Shown in pieces: positions 10,764 to 18,330 of a stretch of 64,000 nt of DNA. Position numbers and translations under genes: made by a program. Source of the DNA: Oricola indica. GTDB taxonomy: Bacteria > Pseudomonadota > Alphaproteobacteria > Rhizobiales > Rhizobiaceae. The stretch is taken from contig NZ_JAINFJ010000007.1 of NCBI RefSeq assembly GCF_019966595.1, positions 62,001-126,000 of the forward strand, read 5' to 3'. The notes under the pieces were generated by a model. The model did not search any database. It was not told where the DNA came from and saw nothing but the letters and a program-made list of their open reading frames with translations. How positions within the stretch are numbered: position 1 is the first letter of the stretch; every line of letters begins with the position of its first letter.

Positions 10764-12386
10764 GTGTCGTTAAGTAGATCAAAGCGGTTTAGTTTGCTGC
10801 TGGAAAGAGGGATGTTTCCGGAAGAACTCCCCCCGCCGTTCGTGACCTATAAACTTGCTAGATACAGGGAAAGCATCCTAGCTTGCTGGAATCCGCTGCA
10901 AGCCCCAAAGCCCTTCAACTTCGAATCATATTCGTATCCGCGGCTTGGACGTCAAAGACGTCGTTTGGCCGTCGTAAATCCGATTCCTCAAACCCTGTTA
11001 TGCGATCTGATATCGAGGAATTGGCAGGAGATCTATAAACACATTTCTACATCTCAAGTTTCACTCGATACACCAACAATTCTTGACGACGCTGAGCGAG
11101 CGGTGCCTAAGCCCGATTTCGATTTTATTGCATTAAAGAGACTGGATGTCGGCTCTACATACAATCACATCTTGCTGTCAGACATTTCTCGTTTCTATGG
11201 GACAATATACACCCATGTAATCCCATGGGCTTTGCATGGAAAAGATTGGTGCAAAGCCAATCTCCATACTCAGGCGCTAGCTAATAGCTTGGGAGAGAAA
11301 CTGGATCGCCACTTGCGAAAAGGTCAGGATAACCAGACGCTTGGCATCCCAGTAGGACCAGATACTTCGCGGATAATTTCAGAAATTGTCGCCGTGTCTA
11401 TCGAAAAAGGATTTCTCGCCTCCGAGGGAGTCACAGCTGAACAAGTTTTTCGTTATGTTGACGACTGGTTCATTGGATATGATACGGCCGGTGAGGCGGA
11501 AGACGCCATCGCTTTTCTTTCAAGTTCGTCCCTTAAGTTCGAGCTTGAGTTGAACCACGAAAAAACACGAATTATCGAACCGATGGATTCGCTCCAGGAA
11601 CTGTGGCCATCAGATATCCGGAGCACTGTAGTTAGGAACACTGTCAAGTCACAAGCTTACGACCTACAAACATTTTTTACTAAAGCATTCAATTACTCGA
11701 CGAATTATCCAAATGAGAATGTTTTATTCTATGCTATAAAATTAGCCAGGTCATTTACTATTAGAAACGAAAACACCGAGATTTTTGAAAACTATCTACT
11801 GCGAGCCGCGCGAGCCAATCAAACAACGATTCCTATAGTAACGCAAATTTTAGCCACCAACCATCAACGCCCAGAAGCTTCACAACAAAAAATCCGCAAG
11901 TTTATTCACGATACCATACAACGTTGCGCTCCAGTTGGCTTTCATGGTGAAATCGCGTGGGTCTTATTTCTTGCAAAAAGCTTAGAAATAACAATCGAGG
12001 AAGCCACTATAAATTTGGTATCTAAATTGGAGAGTTCAGTTTGCGCTCTTCTAACTCTCGACTTAAGGAATAAAGGGCTCATAAAAGGGAATGTTGATAC
12101 TGCATTCTGGTCTTCATTTATGAATCCTGACTCGCTACATTCATCAATGTGGCTGCTCGCTTACGAAGCGGACTTAAAAAACTGGCTTCCATCTCCTTTG
12201 AATCACGTTAGCAATCATACACATTTTAGTGTTTTAAAGTCTAAAAACGTAGAATTTTACGATTCCAGCAAACTTATAGAAAGCAAAGAAGAGTCTGTAG
12301 CGAGAGAATTCAAAGTTGTTAACAGAAAAATAGAGAAGTCTAGATTGAAAAACATACTTTATTATCTATCACAGAGATCAATCTAA
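10764..12386 (+). CDS. Defence-type reverse transcriptase (DRT/Abi-like, group unassigned)
   Basis: A 540-residue protein with a reverse transcriptase core and a long alpha-helical C-terminal half. Visible motifs are LSDISRFYGTIYTHVIPWALHGK (motif A, D140), GQDNQTLGIPVGPDTSRII (motif B, 187-205), FRYVDDWFIGYD (catalytic YVDD, 231-234) and LNHEKTRI (264-270). The absence of a maturase or group II intron signature, the 'IPWALHGK' and 'GPDTSRIISE' segments and the helical tail resemble UG/Abi antiphage enzymes (DRT systems, AbiA/AbiK-like); I cannot assign a DRT type by eye. Translation starts at GTG with AAAGG 8 bases upstream. Its GC is far below that of its neighbours (28% in a hand-counted 60-bp line). 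It stands alone between duplicated tldD tails, with no integrase. Confidence 0.88.
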   Translation: MSLSRSKRFSLLLERGMFPEELPPPFVTYKLARYRESILACWNPLQAPKPFNFESYSYPRLGRQRRRLAVVNPIPQTLLCDLISRNWQEIYKHISTSQVSLDTPTILDDAERAVPKPDFDFIALKRLDVGSTYNHILLSDISRFYGTIYTHVIPWALHGKDWCKANLHTQALANSLGEKLDRHLRKGQDNQTLGIPVGPDTSRIISEIVAVSIEKGFLASEGVTAEQVFRYVDDWFIGYDTAGEAEDAIAFLSSSSLKFELELNHEKTRIIEPMDSLQELWPSDIRSTVVRNTVKSQAYDLQTFFTKAFNYSTNYPNENVLFYAIKLARSFTIRNENTEIFENYLLRAARANQTTIPIVTQILATNHQRPEASQQKIRKFIHDTIQRCAPVGFHGEIAWVLFLAKSLEITIEEATINLVSKLESSVCALLTLDLRNKGLIKGNVDTAFWSSFMNPDSLHSSMWLLAYEADLKNWLPSPLNHVSNHTHFSVLKSKNVEFYDSSKLIESKEESVAREFKVVNRKIEKSRLKNILYYLSQRSI

Positions 12387-12424
12387 TATATTAATTCTAC
12401 TCTCTGAATGTTGAAAATTCGCTT

Positions 12425-12487
12425 TCGGCGTCGGCCAGCCGCATCTCCGGATGGACGCGATGACGGTTGGCGGCACCGAGCGCTAAG
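12425..12487 (+). repeat. Right copy of the tldD tail (orphan 3' end)
   Basis: It reads in frame as GVGQPHLRMDAMTVGGTER and a TAA stop, i.e. the last 19 residues of TldD, with no start or upstream gene body. The matching end of tldD lies 1,834 bp upstream. It is probably the ancestral tldD 3' end, stranded when the insert arrived with its own tail; the reverse assignment cannot be excluded. Confidence 0.9.
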
Positions 12488-12495
12488 CTCTCTCC

Positions 12496-12834
12496 TTAGT
12501 CGTCTATCGTTGCGGGCGGGCGGACTGTTTCCGGCAGGAAATGGCCTATATCGTCCCACATGTCCTGGATCCCGCCCAGGACAGTGATGTTGCTTTCATG
12601 CGTCGTGCCGAGAGCGACAACCCGGCGCAAAGCCGAGACGTCGAGTACCGCGAAACGCCGCGCGACATGGCCTATGGCATGGGCGCATTCGCTTATCAGG
12701 AAGGCGATTTCGTCGTCATCGGCGATTTCTCCGCGCCATGCTTCGGCCGCGCCAAGACTTGCGTCGAGTGCAGCGCGGATCTCATCGAGCGATTCCGAAT
12801 GGATCGCGATACCCGCCAAGTCTGCCGGCTTCAT
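12496..12834 (-). CDS. Small hypothetical protein
   Basis: A 112-residue predicted cytoplasmic protein starting MKPADLAGIAIHSESLDE and ending PPATIDD, with no family that I recognise. It is acidic and mostly helical, with one fairly hydrophobic middle segment (DDEIAFLISECAHAIGHVARRFAVLDV). Its GC is like the chromosome rather than the adjacent reverse transcriptase insert. It converges on the stranded tldD tail with 8 bp between them, so it is probably the original downstream neighbour of tldD. An overlapping plus-strand open frame (12541-13047) looks less protein-like. Confidence 0.6.
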   Translation of the reverse strand: MKPADLAGIAIHSESLDEIRAALDASLGAAEAWRGEIADDDEIAFLISECAHAIGHVARRFAVLDVSALRRVVALGTTHESNITVLGGIQDMWDDIGHFLPETVRPPATIDD

Positions 12835-13043
12835 TGGACGATCTCCGATTTCGGTCCGTTTCCGGGAAACAATAAGCAGCCGATCGCGGTGTTGTCGTCA
12901 AGCAAACGAAGGAGGCTCTCGGCGCAAGGCTGCTCAGAAATTTCCTTGTTCGGGCGACGCGGTCATGGTCCGTGCGATCGATCCGGTGCGCGACATGCTG
13001 AAGGCGTTCGTCGAAGATATCTGACGCGGCCGGCCAAGCGGGA

Positions 13044-13072
13044 TTGACCTCGCTCGCGCTTGTGCCTATATG
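13044..13072 (+). promoter_or_regulatory. Sigma70-type promoter of tRNA-Glu
   Basis: TTGACC (-35) and TATATG (-10) are separated by exactly 17 bp, and the -10 ends 16 bp before the mature tRNA 5' end. This is the clearest housekeeping promoter in the window. Confidence 0.75.
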
Positions 13073-13088
13073 CGCCTCTTCCGCGCAC

Positions 13089-13163
13089 GCTCCCATCGTC
13101 TAGCGGTTAGGACGCCGCCCTCTCACGGCGGAAACAGGGGTTCGATTCCCCTTGGGAGTACCA
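13089..13163 (+). tRNA. tRNA-Glu (anticodon CUC)
   Basis: All four arms can be folded: the acceptor pairs GCTCCCA with TGGGAGT (first pair G-U), the anticodon stem CCGCC/GGCGG encloses loop CTCTCAC with anticodon CTC, and the T arm carries GGTTCGATTCC. The discriminator A is followed by an encoded CCA at 13161-13163. It decodes GAG. The gene stands alone behind its own promoter. Confidence 0.95.
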
Positions 13164-13389
13164 GCGATTTCCATCACTTGGCCGATCATCTCTGCTCTAT
13201 GTGCAGCATTCGCGGAACGTCGCGATGGAACCCGGTGCTTGGATTCACCCATCACAATCGGTCATCGATGATCGGCCGCAGACACCCCACATTGAATAGC
13301 ACCGAGTTTGACAGACGCCCTCGATGCTCACCTTCAGCTGTCGTTCGAACCCGATGGGTGATTCGCTGAGGCCGATTCGCTCGCGTGAA

Positions 13390-13419
13390 ATGACCGGGCA
13401 GAACGCCCTGCCCGGTCAT
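13390..13419 (-). terminator. Hairpin after the GNAT gene
   Basis: A perfect 12-bp stem (ATGACCGGGCAG with its complement) around a 6-base loop, 4 bp beyond the stop of the acetyltransferase. The U-run is short (TTT), so termination strength is uncertain. Confidence 0.65.
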
Positions 13420-13423
13420 GCGC

Positions 13424-13876
13424 TCAACCCTTGAGCATCAGAACTGCATTCTCGAAGGGGTAGCCAAAATCATCCACATCGCGCCGGGAAACCTCCTCGA
13501 ATCCGAGAGCGGCATAGAAGTGAAGGGCCTGTTCGTTCCGGGTGTAGACTTCGAGCGACAGCTCGCTCTTGCGTTCAAGAGCATGGGCAATCAGCTTGCG
13601 GCCAACGCCTTGGCCCTGCCAGTTCGGTTCTATGAAAATCGCGCCGATGAAACTGCCCAACAGGCTGATGAAACCCACCGGCTCGCCCGCATGACAGGCG
13701 ACCCAGGTCTCTGATTTCGGGAGGTACTCGTCCTCGATCAACGGCCGCTGCTCCAGAAGCCTTGGCCGACCGATAAACGGATGCGCTCTCAGAGATGCGT
13801 CGAGCCAGATGCCTGACAGTTTTTCGGTGTCCGCTGCCGCGTCAAACGGCCGGATTATTACGTCCTGGTTCTCCAT
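13424..13876 (-). CDS. GNAT-family N-acetyltransferase
   Basis: A 150-residue acetyl-CoA-dependent N-acetyltransferase. The acetyl-CoA loop is visible as IEPNWQGQGVGRKLIAHAL (the Q/RxxGxG/A motif), preceded by GFISLLGSFIGAIFIE and followed by LEVYTRNEQALHFYAALGFEEV, the typical strand-helix end of GNAT folds. The start at MENQDVII is supported by GGAG 5 bases upstream; a longer frame to 13900 has no such signal. Substrate cannot be inferred; the sequence resembles small YjaB/RimI-like enzymes. It is monocistronic and followed by a strong hairpin. Confidence 0.88.
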   Translation of the reverse strand: MENQDVIIRPFDAAADTEKLSGIWLDASLRAHPFIGRPRLLEQRPLIEDEYLPKSETWVACHAGEPVGFISLLGSFIGAIFIEPNWQGQGVGRKLIAHALERKSELSLEVYTRNEQALHFYAALGFEEVSRRDVDDFGYPFENAVLMLKG

Positions 13877-14359
13877 GAGAACTCCATAGAATTCATGCAC
13901 AATTGGATCGGCACACGCGGTGCCGAGCGATTCCGCTCCATGCGGTTCAATCCAAGCCTCTGTGCATCAAGCTCCTTCCATGGACTCGTCGCACCCATAT
14001 CAGTTGGCCCGAGGCTGTCAATAAACGCACGGGGCTCAGGGCTTCGTGCCGCTGTCACGGCCTCTTTCGGAGGAGCCATAGCTGCATGACGCCACAAGAT
14101 CCGAGCGGCATGAAATGGCATTCAGACGGGGCTGATCAGCGATAGTGGAGCGTGCTTGCGGACAGTTCCTCGCACAATCCTGGGAACTTCCGGCCGGGCG
14201 GTTTACAGCGCGATGGATGCCGCGTTAGCCTCGCGTCGTAATCGGAACGTCAATCTCCGTTTGCGGAATAGCAACCGGCTGTCAAACCCGCCAGCCTGAT
14301 GCAAAAAACACAATATCGGCAAAGCTTAAGCAATGCCTCACATATGACGGGGAGAGCCA
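13877..14359. other. Intergenic stretch between the GNAT gene and uspA
   Basis: About 480 bp of divergent spacer. Short open frames on both strands (for example 13858-14121 minus) have no start signal, domain or convincing composition. It presumably holds promoters for both flanking genes, but no confident -35/-10 pair or operator was seen. Confidence 0.6.
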
Positions 14360-14779
14360 ATGTATCACAAAATCATGGTGCCCGTGGACCTCGCGCACGC
14401 CGACAAGCTGGCGCAGGCGCTCGACACGGCGGCTAATCTTTCTTCACTCTACAAGGTGCCGGTGACCTATGTCGGCGTCACGGCGTCGACGCCCGGCCCG
14501 ATGGCCCACAATCCGGCGGAGTACGAGCAAAAGCTCTTGGCATTCGCGAAGGAGCAGGCCGAACGGCATGGCATCGAGACCCACGGCAAAACCGTGGTCA
14601 GTCACGACCCGGCCGCCGAGCTCGACGACGCGCTGGTCAAGGCCGTTCACGAGACAAAAAGCGATCTCGTGGTCATGGCGACGCATATCCCGAATGTCGC
14701 CGATCACGTCTGGCCTTCGAATGGCGGCCGCCTGGCAACGCATACCGACGCATCGGTTTTCCTCGTTCGCCCGAGCTGA
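14360..14779 (+). CDS. Universal stress protein UspA family
   Basis: A 139-residue single UspA domain: the N-terminal strand YHKIMVPVDLA with its conserved Asp, a central Rossmann-like core, and the C-terminal LVVMATHI and ATHTDASVFLVRP strand. The usual GxxGS/T ATP loop is altered (HIPNVADHVWPSNGGRLA), so nucleotide binding is uncertain. GGGAG lies 6 bases before the ATG. It precedes the BCCT transporter by 47 bp, and the two are likely co-transcribed; pairing of UspA with osmolyte carriers suggests a stress link. Confidence 0.9.
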   Translation: MYHKIMVPVDLAHADKLAQALDTAANLSSLYKVPVTYVGVTASTPGPMAHNPAEYEQKLLAFAKEQAERHGIETHGKTVVSHDPAAELDDALVKAVHETKSDLVVMATHIPNVADHVWPSNGGRLATHTDASVFLVRPS

Positions 14780-14826
14780 TCCGGCGAATTTCAACAACAC
14801 TCAAAACATAAACGGGAGGAAATCCC

Positions 14827-16461
14827 ATGAGCGACACTTCCACCGGCATTCCGGAACCCGAGGGTGACGCGGGCCTGATCGAAACCGATTACGAAATCGG
14901 TCAGGACAACATCGAAGCACAGATCGGGCCGTTCGGCCTCGATATCCACAACCCCGTCTTCGCGGTTTCGGCCGGCGTAATCGTATTGTTCGTCGTCGTG
15001 GCGCTGATCTTTCCGCAGCAGGCTGCGGATTTCTTCGGCTGGCTGCGTCCGGCACTGACGAGCACATTCGACTGGGTATTCCTGCTGGCCGGCAATATCT
15101 TCGTGATCTTCACGGTGGCGCTGATCTTCACGCCCTACGGCTCGATCCGGCTTGGCGGCAAGGAAGCGACGCCGGACTATAGCTATATCGGCTGGTTCGC
15201 GATGCTGTTCGCCGCCGGCATGGGTATCGGGCTGATGTTCTTCGGCGTGCTCGAGCCGGTCTACCACATGGCGATCAGCCAGCCGCTCGGCACCCCCTCG
15301 CCCTTCGATGCGGACGGCGTCCTCATTCCGGAGAATGTCGAGGCGGCCCGGCAGATGGGCCTCGCGGCGACAATCTATCACTGGGGCCTGCATCCATGGG
15401 CGATCTATGCCGTTCTGGCGCTGGCGCTCGCACTGTTCAGCTACAACAAGGGCCTGCCGCTTTCCGTGCGCTCGGCCTTCTACCCGATCCTCGGCGAGCG
15501 CGTCTGGGGCTGGTGGGGCCACATCATCGATATCCTGGCGGTCTTCGCGACCCTGTTTGGTCTCACAACGTCGCTCGGTATCGGCGCGCAACAGGCCAAT
15601 GCCGGTCTGGAACATGTCTTTGGCATTCCGAACAACCTGACCGTGCAGGTCATCCTGATCATCGGCATTACGTCGATCGCTCTGGTTTCGGTGGTCCGCG
15701 GCCTCGACGGCGGCGTCAAGGTGCTCAGCGAGATCAACATGGCGATCGCCGCACTGCTGTTGATCTTCGTGTTCCTGGTTGGCCCGACCGCCACGATCGT
15801 CTCGGATTTCGGCAAAGGCCTCGTCGCATACATCGTCGACCTGCCTGCCCTGTCGAACCCGTTCGGTCGCGAGGATACCGGCTACATGCAGGGCTGGACG
15901 TCCTTCTACTGGGCATGGTGGATTTCGTGGTCGCCCTTCGTCGGCATGTTCATCGCCCGCGTGTCGCGCGGCCGCACCGTACGGGAGTTCATCATCTGCG
16001 TGTTGCTGATCCCGTCACTGGTCTGCGTCATGTGGATGGCCGTCTTCGGCGGCACCGCGATCGACCAGGTCCTGACAAGCCCGGAGACGAGCGCGGTGAA
16101 AGCCAATGTGATCGACAGCTACTCGCCGGAACTGTCGCTCTTCGCCATGCTGGAAGGTCTGCCGCTTGCCGGGCTCACCTCCTTCATCGGCGTCGTGCTG
16201 GTGATCGTCTTCTTCGTCACCTCGTCGGACTCCGGTTCGCTGGTGATCGATACGATCACGGCCGGCGGCAAGGTGGACGCACCGGTTCCGCAGCGCGTGT
16301 TCTGGGCGAGCTTCGAGGGCTTGGTGGCCATCGTGCTGCTGCTCGGCGGAGGATTGACGGCGCTACAGGCGATGGTCATTTCAACCGGCCTGCCCTTCAC
16401 GCTGGTGCTGCTGGCGATGTGTTGGGCGATATTCCAGGGGCTTCGAAGCGAACCCCGATAA
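14827..16461 (+). CDS. BCCT-family betaine/carnitine/choline transporter
   Basis: A 544-residue, twelve-helix secondary transporter of the inner membrane that takes up quaternary ammonium osmolytes with Na+ or H+. Family motifs are AAGMGIGLMFFGVLEPVYH (helix 3 glycine stretch), IYHWGLHPWAIYA, and the signature TSFYWAWWISWSPFVGMFIARVSRGRT read in two parts across helix 8. The N-terminal 35 residues are acidic and the C-terminal tail is short, unlike osmosensing BetP with its long basic tail. GGGAGGA stands 6 bases before the start. A strong terminator follows. Confidence 0.93.
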   Translation: MSDTSTGIPEPEGDAGLIETDYEIGQDNIEAQIGPFGLDIHNPVFAVSAGVIVLFVVVALIFPQQAADFFGWLRPALTSTFDWVFLLAGNIFVIFTVALIFTPYGSIRLGGKEATPDYSYIGWFAMLFAAGMGIGLMFFGVLEPVYHMAISQPLGTPSPFDADGVLIPENVEAARQMGLAATIYHWGLHPWAIYAVLALALALFSYNKGLPLSVRSAFYPILGERVWGWWGHIIDILAVFATLFGLTTSLGIGAQQANAGLEHVFGIPNNLTVQVILIIGITSIALVSVVRGLDGGVKVLSEINMAIAALLLIFVFLVGPTATIVSDFGKGLVAYIVDLPALSNPFGREDTGYMQGWTSFYWAWWISWSPFVGMFIARVSRGRTVREFIICVLLIPSLVCVMWMAVFGGTAIDQVLTSPETSAVKANVIDSYSPELSLFAMLEGLPLAGLTSFIGVVLVIVFFVTSSDSGSLVIDTITAGGKVDAPVPQRVFWASFEGLVAIVLLLGGGLTALQAMVISTGLPFTLVLLAMCWAIFQGLRSEPR

Positions 16462-16469
16462 GGATCGAA

Positions 16470-16499
16470 GAAGGCCGCGGTGATCCCGCGGCCTTTTTC
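16470..16499 (+). terminator. Rho-independent terminator after the BCCT gene
   Basis: AGGCCGCGG pairs with CCGCGGCCT around a 5-base loop, followed by a run of T. It sits between convergent genes and may also serve the ATP-grasp gene, whose stop is at 16502. Confidence 0.9.
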
Positions 16500-16501
16500 A
16501 T

Positions 16502-18016
16502 TTACGCGGCACCGCATTCACGGTCGAGAATGGCGACCATTGCCTGGTAGAGTTCCTCCGCGTCCTTCCTGCTGCGGCCGACGCAGACCGCCCCCAGCTT
16601 GCCGAACTGCGAAAGCGCGCCGATCAGGTGAAAGACCACACCGGTCTGGGTCGCGCCGTGGAAATGTATGCCGTTTCGAACGGCGATATCGATCAGGTCC
16701 TCGGGCAGAAGCCCCCGGTAGCAATCCGATTCCAGATTGTCGGTCGCATAGTAGTAGCGCGGCTCGCCCTGCGGCGTATTGAACAGGCCCGTCGCGGAAT
16801 CGTAAGCACCATCGGTCAGATACTGCAGCATGATGAAGGGATGCGTCGTGCCGCCCTTGCGCAGGTTGATCTCGATCGCATAGTGCTTCCAGCCATCCCC
16901 CTCGCGCACGGAAATGAAATCGACGGCGAAGCGACCGAGCACGCCCTGTCTCGACAAGGCTTTCGCGGCTTTCAATCCTTCGGCCTGCACCTCGAGACGA
17001 TAGGCCTCGTCGGCCGGAAACAGCGCGCCCAGAAATTCCTGGTCGGTCAGTCCGCCGAGAACCTGGTCATGCGTTGAGATTGCTTCCACCTCACCCGCGG
17101 GATCGATGCGGAACTGCGCCGATGGCGAGCGCTTGTCCTCTCCCTCCACGAAAGCCTCGACGATGCCTCCCATCTCGTGGAACTTGGAGCGATACACATT
17201 CCAGTCGACATCATGAGCGCCGAACTCCATTTGCGGCAGATGCGCGGCGATCCACTCCTCGGTGCCGCTCTCGGGACAACCGTCGAAGCGGAACGTGGCA
17301 TTCCCTTCCCCGGAAAAACCCTCGTTGAACTTCACGACGGCACGCCGCAATTGCGGATTGCGCCGTTTCAGTTCCGCAAGCGAGGAAACGATATCCTTCT
17401 CGCTGTCCAGATCCTCGAAGCCGTCCGGCATCAGCACGCCGGCTTCACGAAAGAGCTTGCGCCCCCCGCTTTTCGAACCAAGCGGCAGCAGTTCCGGATC
17501 GCAGCCATAGATCGGGATATCGAGTTCGAGAGCGAGCCGCCGTTCGATATCGGAGACGGTATAACAGGCCATGTGGGCGAGCGAACTGTCGCCGAGCGAC
17601 GCGCGAATGCGCTTCATGAGGCGTGGCCGTTCGAGGATCTTCTCCGTCAGCGACCTGTCGGACGTATCCTGGCAGTTGAGAAGCGTGAGCCTCTCGCGCG
17701 CATGGCGGTGCGGGACGCCTTCCAGAAGGTGGAGATAGTAATCGATCGTCGCCTCGGCGATCGGTGCGCTCGTGACATAGACGACCCGCGTCTCGGGCAT
17801 GCGCAACAGGAACAGGAGACACAGCAGGCGTTCCTCGTAATGCGGGACGCCGGCAATGCGGGCCAGAACCTCGTTGTCGAGCGACAGGCTTGGTACGATC
17901 AGGACCGTGCGCGGAAGAAGGTGGTCGGGAAAAACACGCTCGTAGATGCGAACAAGGCGTTTCTGCAATTCGCGGAAGGCTTCGGTGTCGCCGGGTTCCG
18001 TGAATCCTTGCGCCAT
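16502..18016 (-). CDS. ATP-grasp peptide ligase, PGM1-like
   Basis: A 504-residue protein resembling the peptide ligase PGM1 of pheganomycin biosynthesis and its many unstudied relatives. The N-terminal half (about 1-180) is Rossmann-like (VLIVPSLSLDNEVLARIAG, VVYVTSAPI). The ATP-grasp core has VVKFNEGFSGEGNATF (229-239 loop), RFAVDFISV (362-370) and the metal-binding IEINLRKGGTTHPF (381-394). The C-terminal part carries ATDNLESDCYRGLLPEDLIDI. Such enzymes join a carboxylate to an amine through an acyl phosphate. Substrate here is unknown. GGAGG lies 5 bases before the ATG. A small acidic protein gene precedes it by 24 bp. Confidence 0.78.
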   Translation of the reverse strand: MAQGFTEPGDTEAFRELQKRLVRIYERVFPDHLLPRTVLIVPSLSLDNEVLARIAGVPHYEERLLCLLFLLRMPETRVVYVTSAPIAEATIDYYLHLLEGVPHRHARERLTLLNCQDTSDRSLTEKILERPRLMKRIRASLGDSSLAHMACYTVSDIERRLALELDIPIYGCDPELLPLGSKSGGRKLFREAGVLMPDGFEDLDSEKDIVSSLAELKRRNPQLRRAVVKFNEGFSGEGNATFRFDGCPESGTEEWIAAHLPQMEFGAHDVDWNVYRSKFHEMGGIVEAFVEGEDKRSPSAQFRIDPAGEVEAISTHDQVLGGLTDQEFLGALFPADEAYRLEVQAEGLKAAKALSRQGVLGRFAVDFISVREGDGWKHYAIEINLRKGGTTHPFIMLQYLTDGAYDSATGLFNTPQGEPRYYYATDNLESDCYRGLLPEDLIDIAVRNGIHFHGATQTGVVFHLIGALSQFGKLGAVCVGRSRKDAEELYQAMVAILDRECGAA

Positions 18017-18040
18017 CGACTCCTCCCCCCTGCCCGGTCC

Positions 18041-18259
18041 TCAGGCGCCGGATGCGGGCGGCGTGCGCCCACGCTTCTGGAATTCGGCGTTCAGGCGCTC
18101 CTCGAAGTCCACCAGATCCTGCGGCATCGGCTGACCGGTGGCCTTCATCTGCATCAATTCAAGATGGATCTGCTCCAGCAATTCATGATCGTCCTCCGGC
18201 TGGTTCTCCATGTCGTTGAACAGCATGTTGAGCCGTGTGATCAGTCCTTCGAACGCCAT
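18041..18259 (-). CDS. Small acidic helical protein upstream of the ATP-grasp ligase
   Basis: A 72-residue product, MAFEGLITRLNMLFND at the start and TPPASGA at the end, rich in Glu, Asp, Gln and Leu and probably helical throughout its middle. The ATG at 18259 is preferred over GTG at 18265 because GCGAG precedes it at proper spacing. No family recognised. The 24-bp gap to the ATP-grasp gene implies co-expression, so it could be a substrate, carrier or regulator of that ligase; this is inference from position only. Confidence 0.72.
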   Translation of the reverse strand: MAFEGLITRLNMLFNDMENQPEDDHELLEQIHLELMQMKATGQPMPQDLVDFEERLNAEFQKRGRTPPASGA

Positions 18260-18330
18260 TTTCACTCGCCTTGGTCAGTGGTTGCAGGAAATCAGTAGCA
18301 TCGACGCACGCGCATGGGAATTGTCCCGGA

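Larger units (their letters stand above)
10654..12424 (+). mobile_element. Low-GC insert bounded by duplicated tldD tails (genomic islet)
   Basis: The 1.77 kb between the two tldD tail copies contains only the reverse transcriptase and its short leader. The direct repeats, the abrupt composition change and the restored reading frame are what integration or homologous replacement at the 3' end of a conserved gene would leave. There is no integrase, transposase or terminal inverted repeat, so the mode of entry is unknown. Confidence 0.65.

Noticed and set aside
10654-12424. Insertion sequence or group II intron carrying the reverse transcriptase.
   Set aside because: No transposase, terminal inverted repeats, intron domain V-like hairpin or maturase/endonuclease domain is visible, and the flanks are gene-tail repeats rather than short target duplications.
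12541-13047. Plus-strand open frames between the RT islet and tRNA-Glu.
   Set aside because: They lack a ribosome-binding site, have arginine- and serine-rich shadow composition, and overlap the better minus-strand gene at 12496-12834.
13858-14145. Small open frames on both strands upstream of uspA.
   Set aside because: No start signal, no domain and low-complexity composition; treated as spacer.
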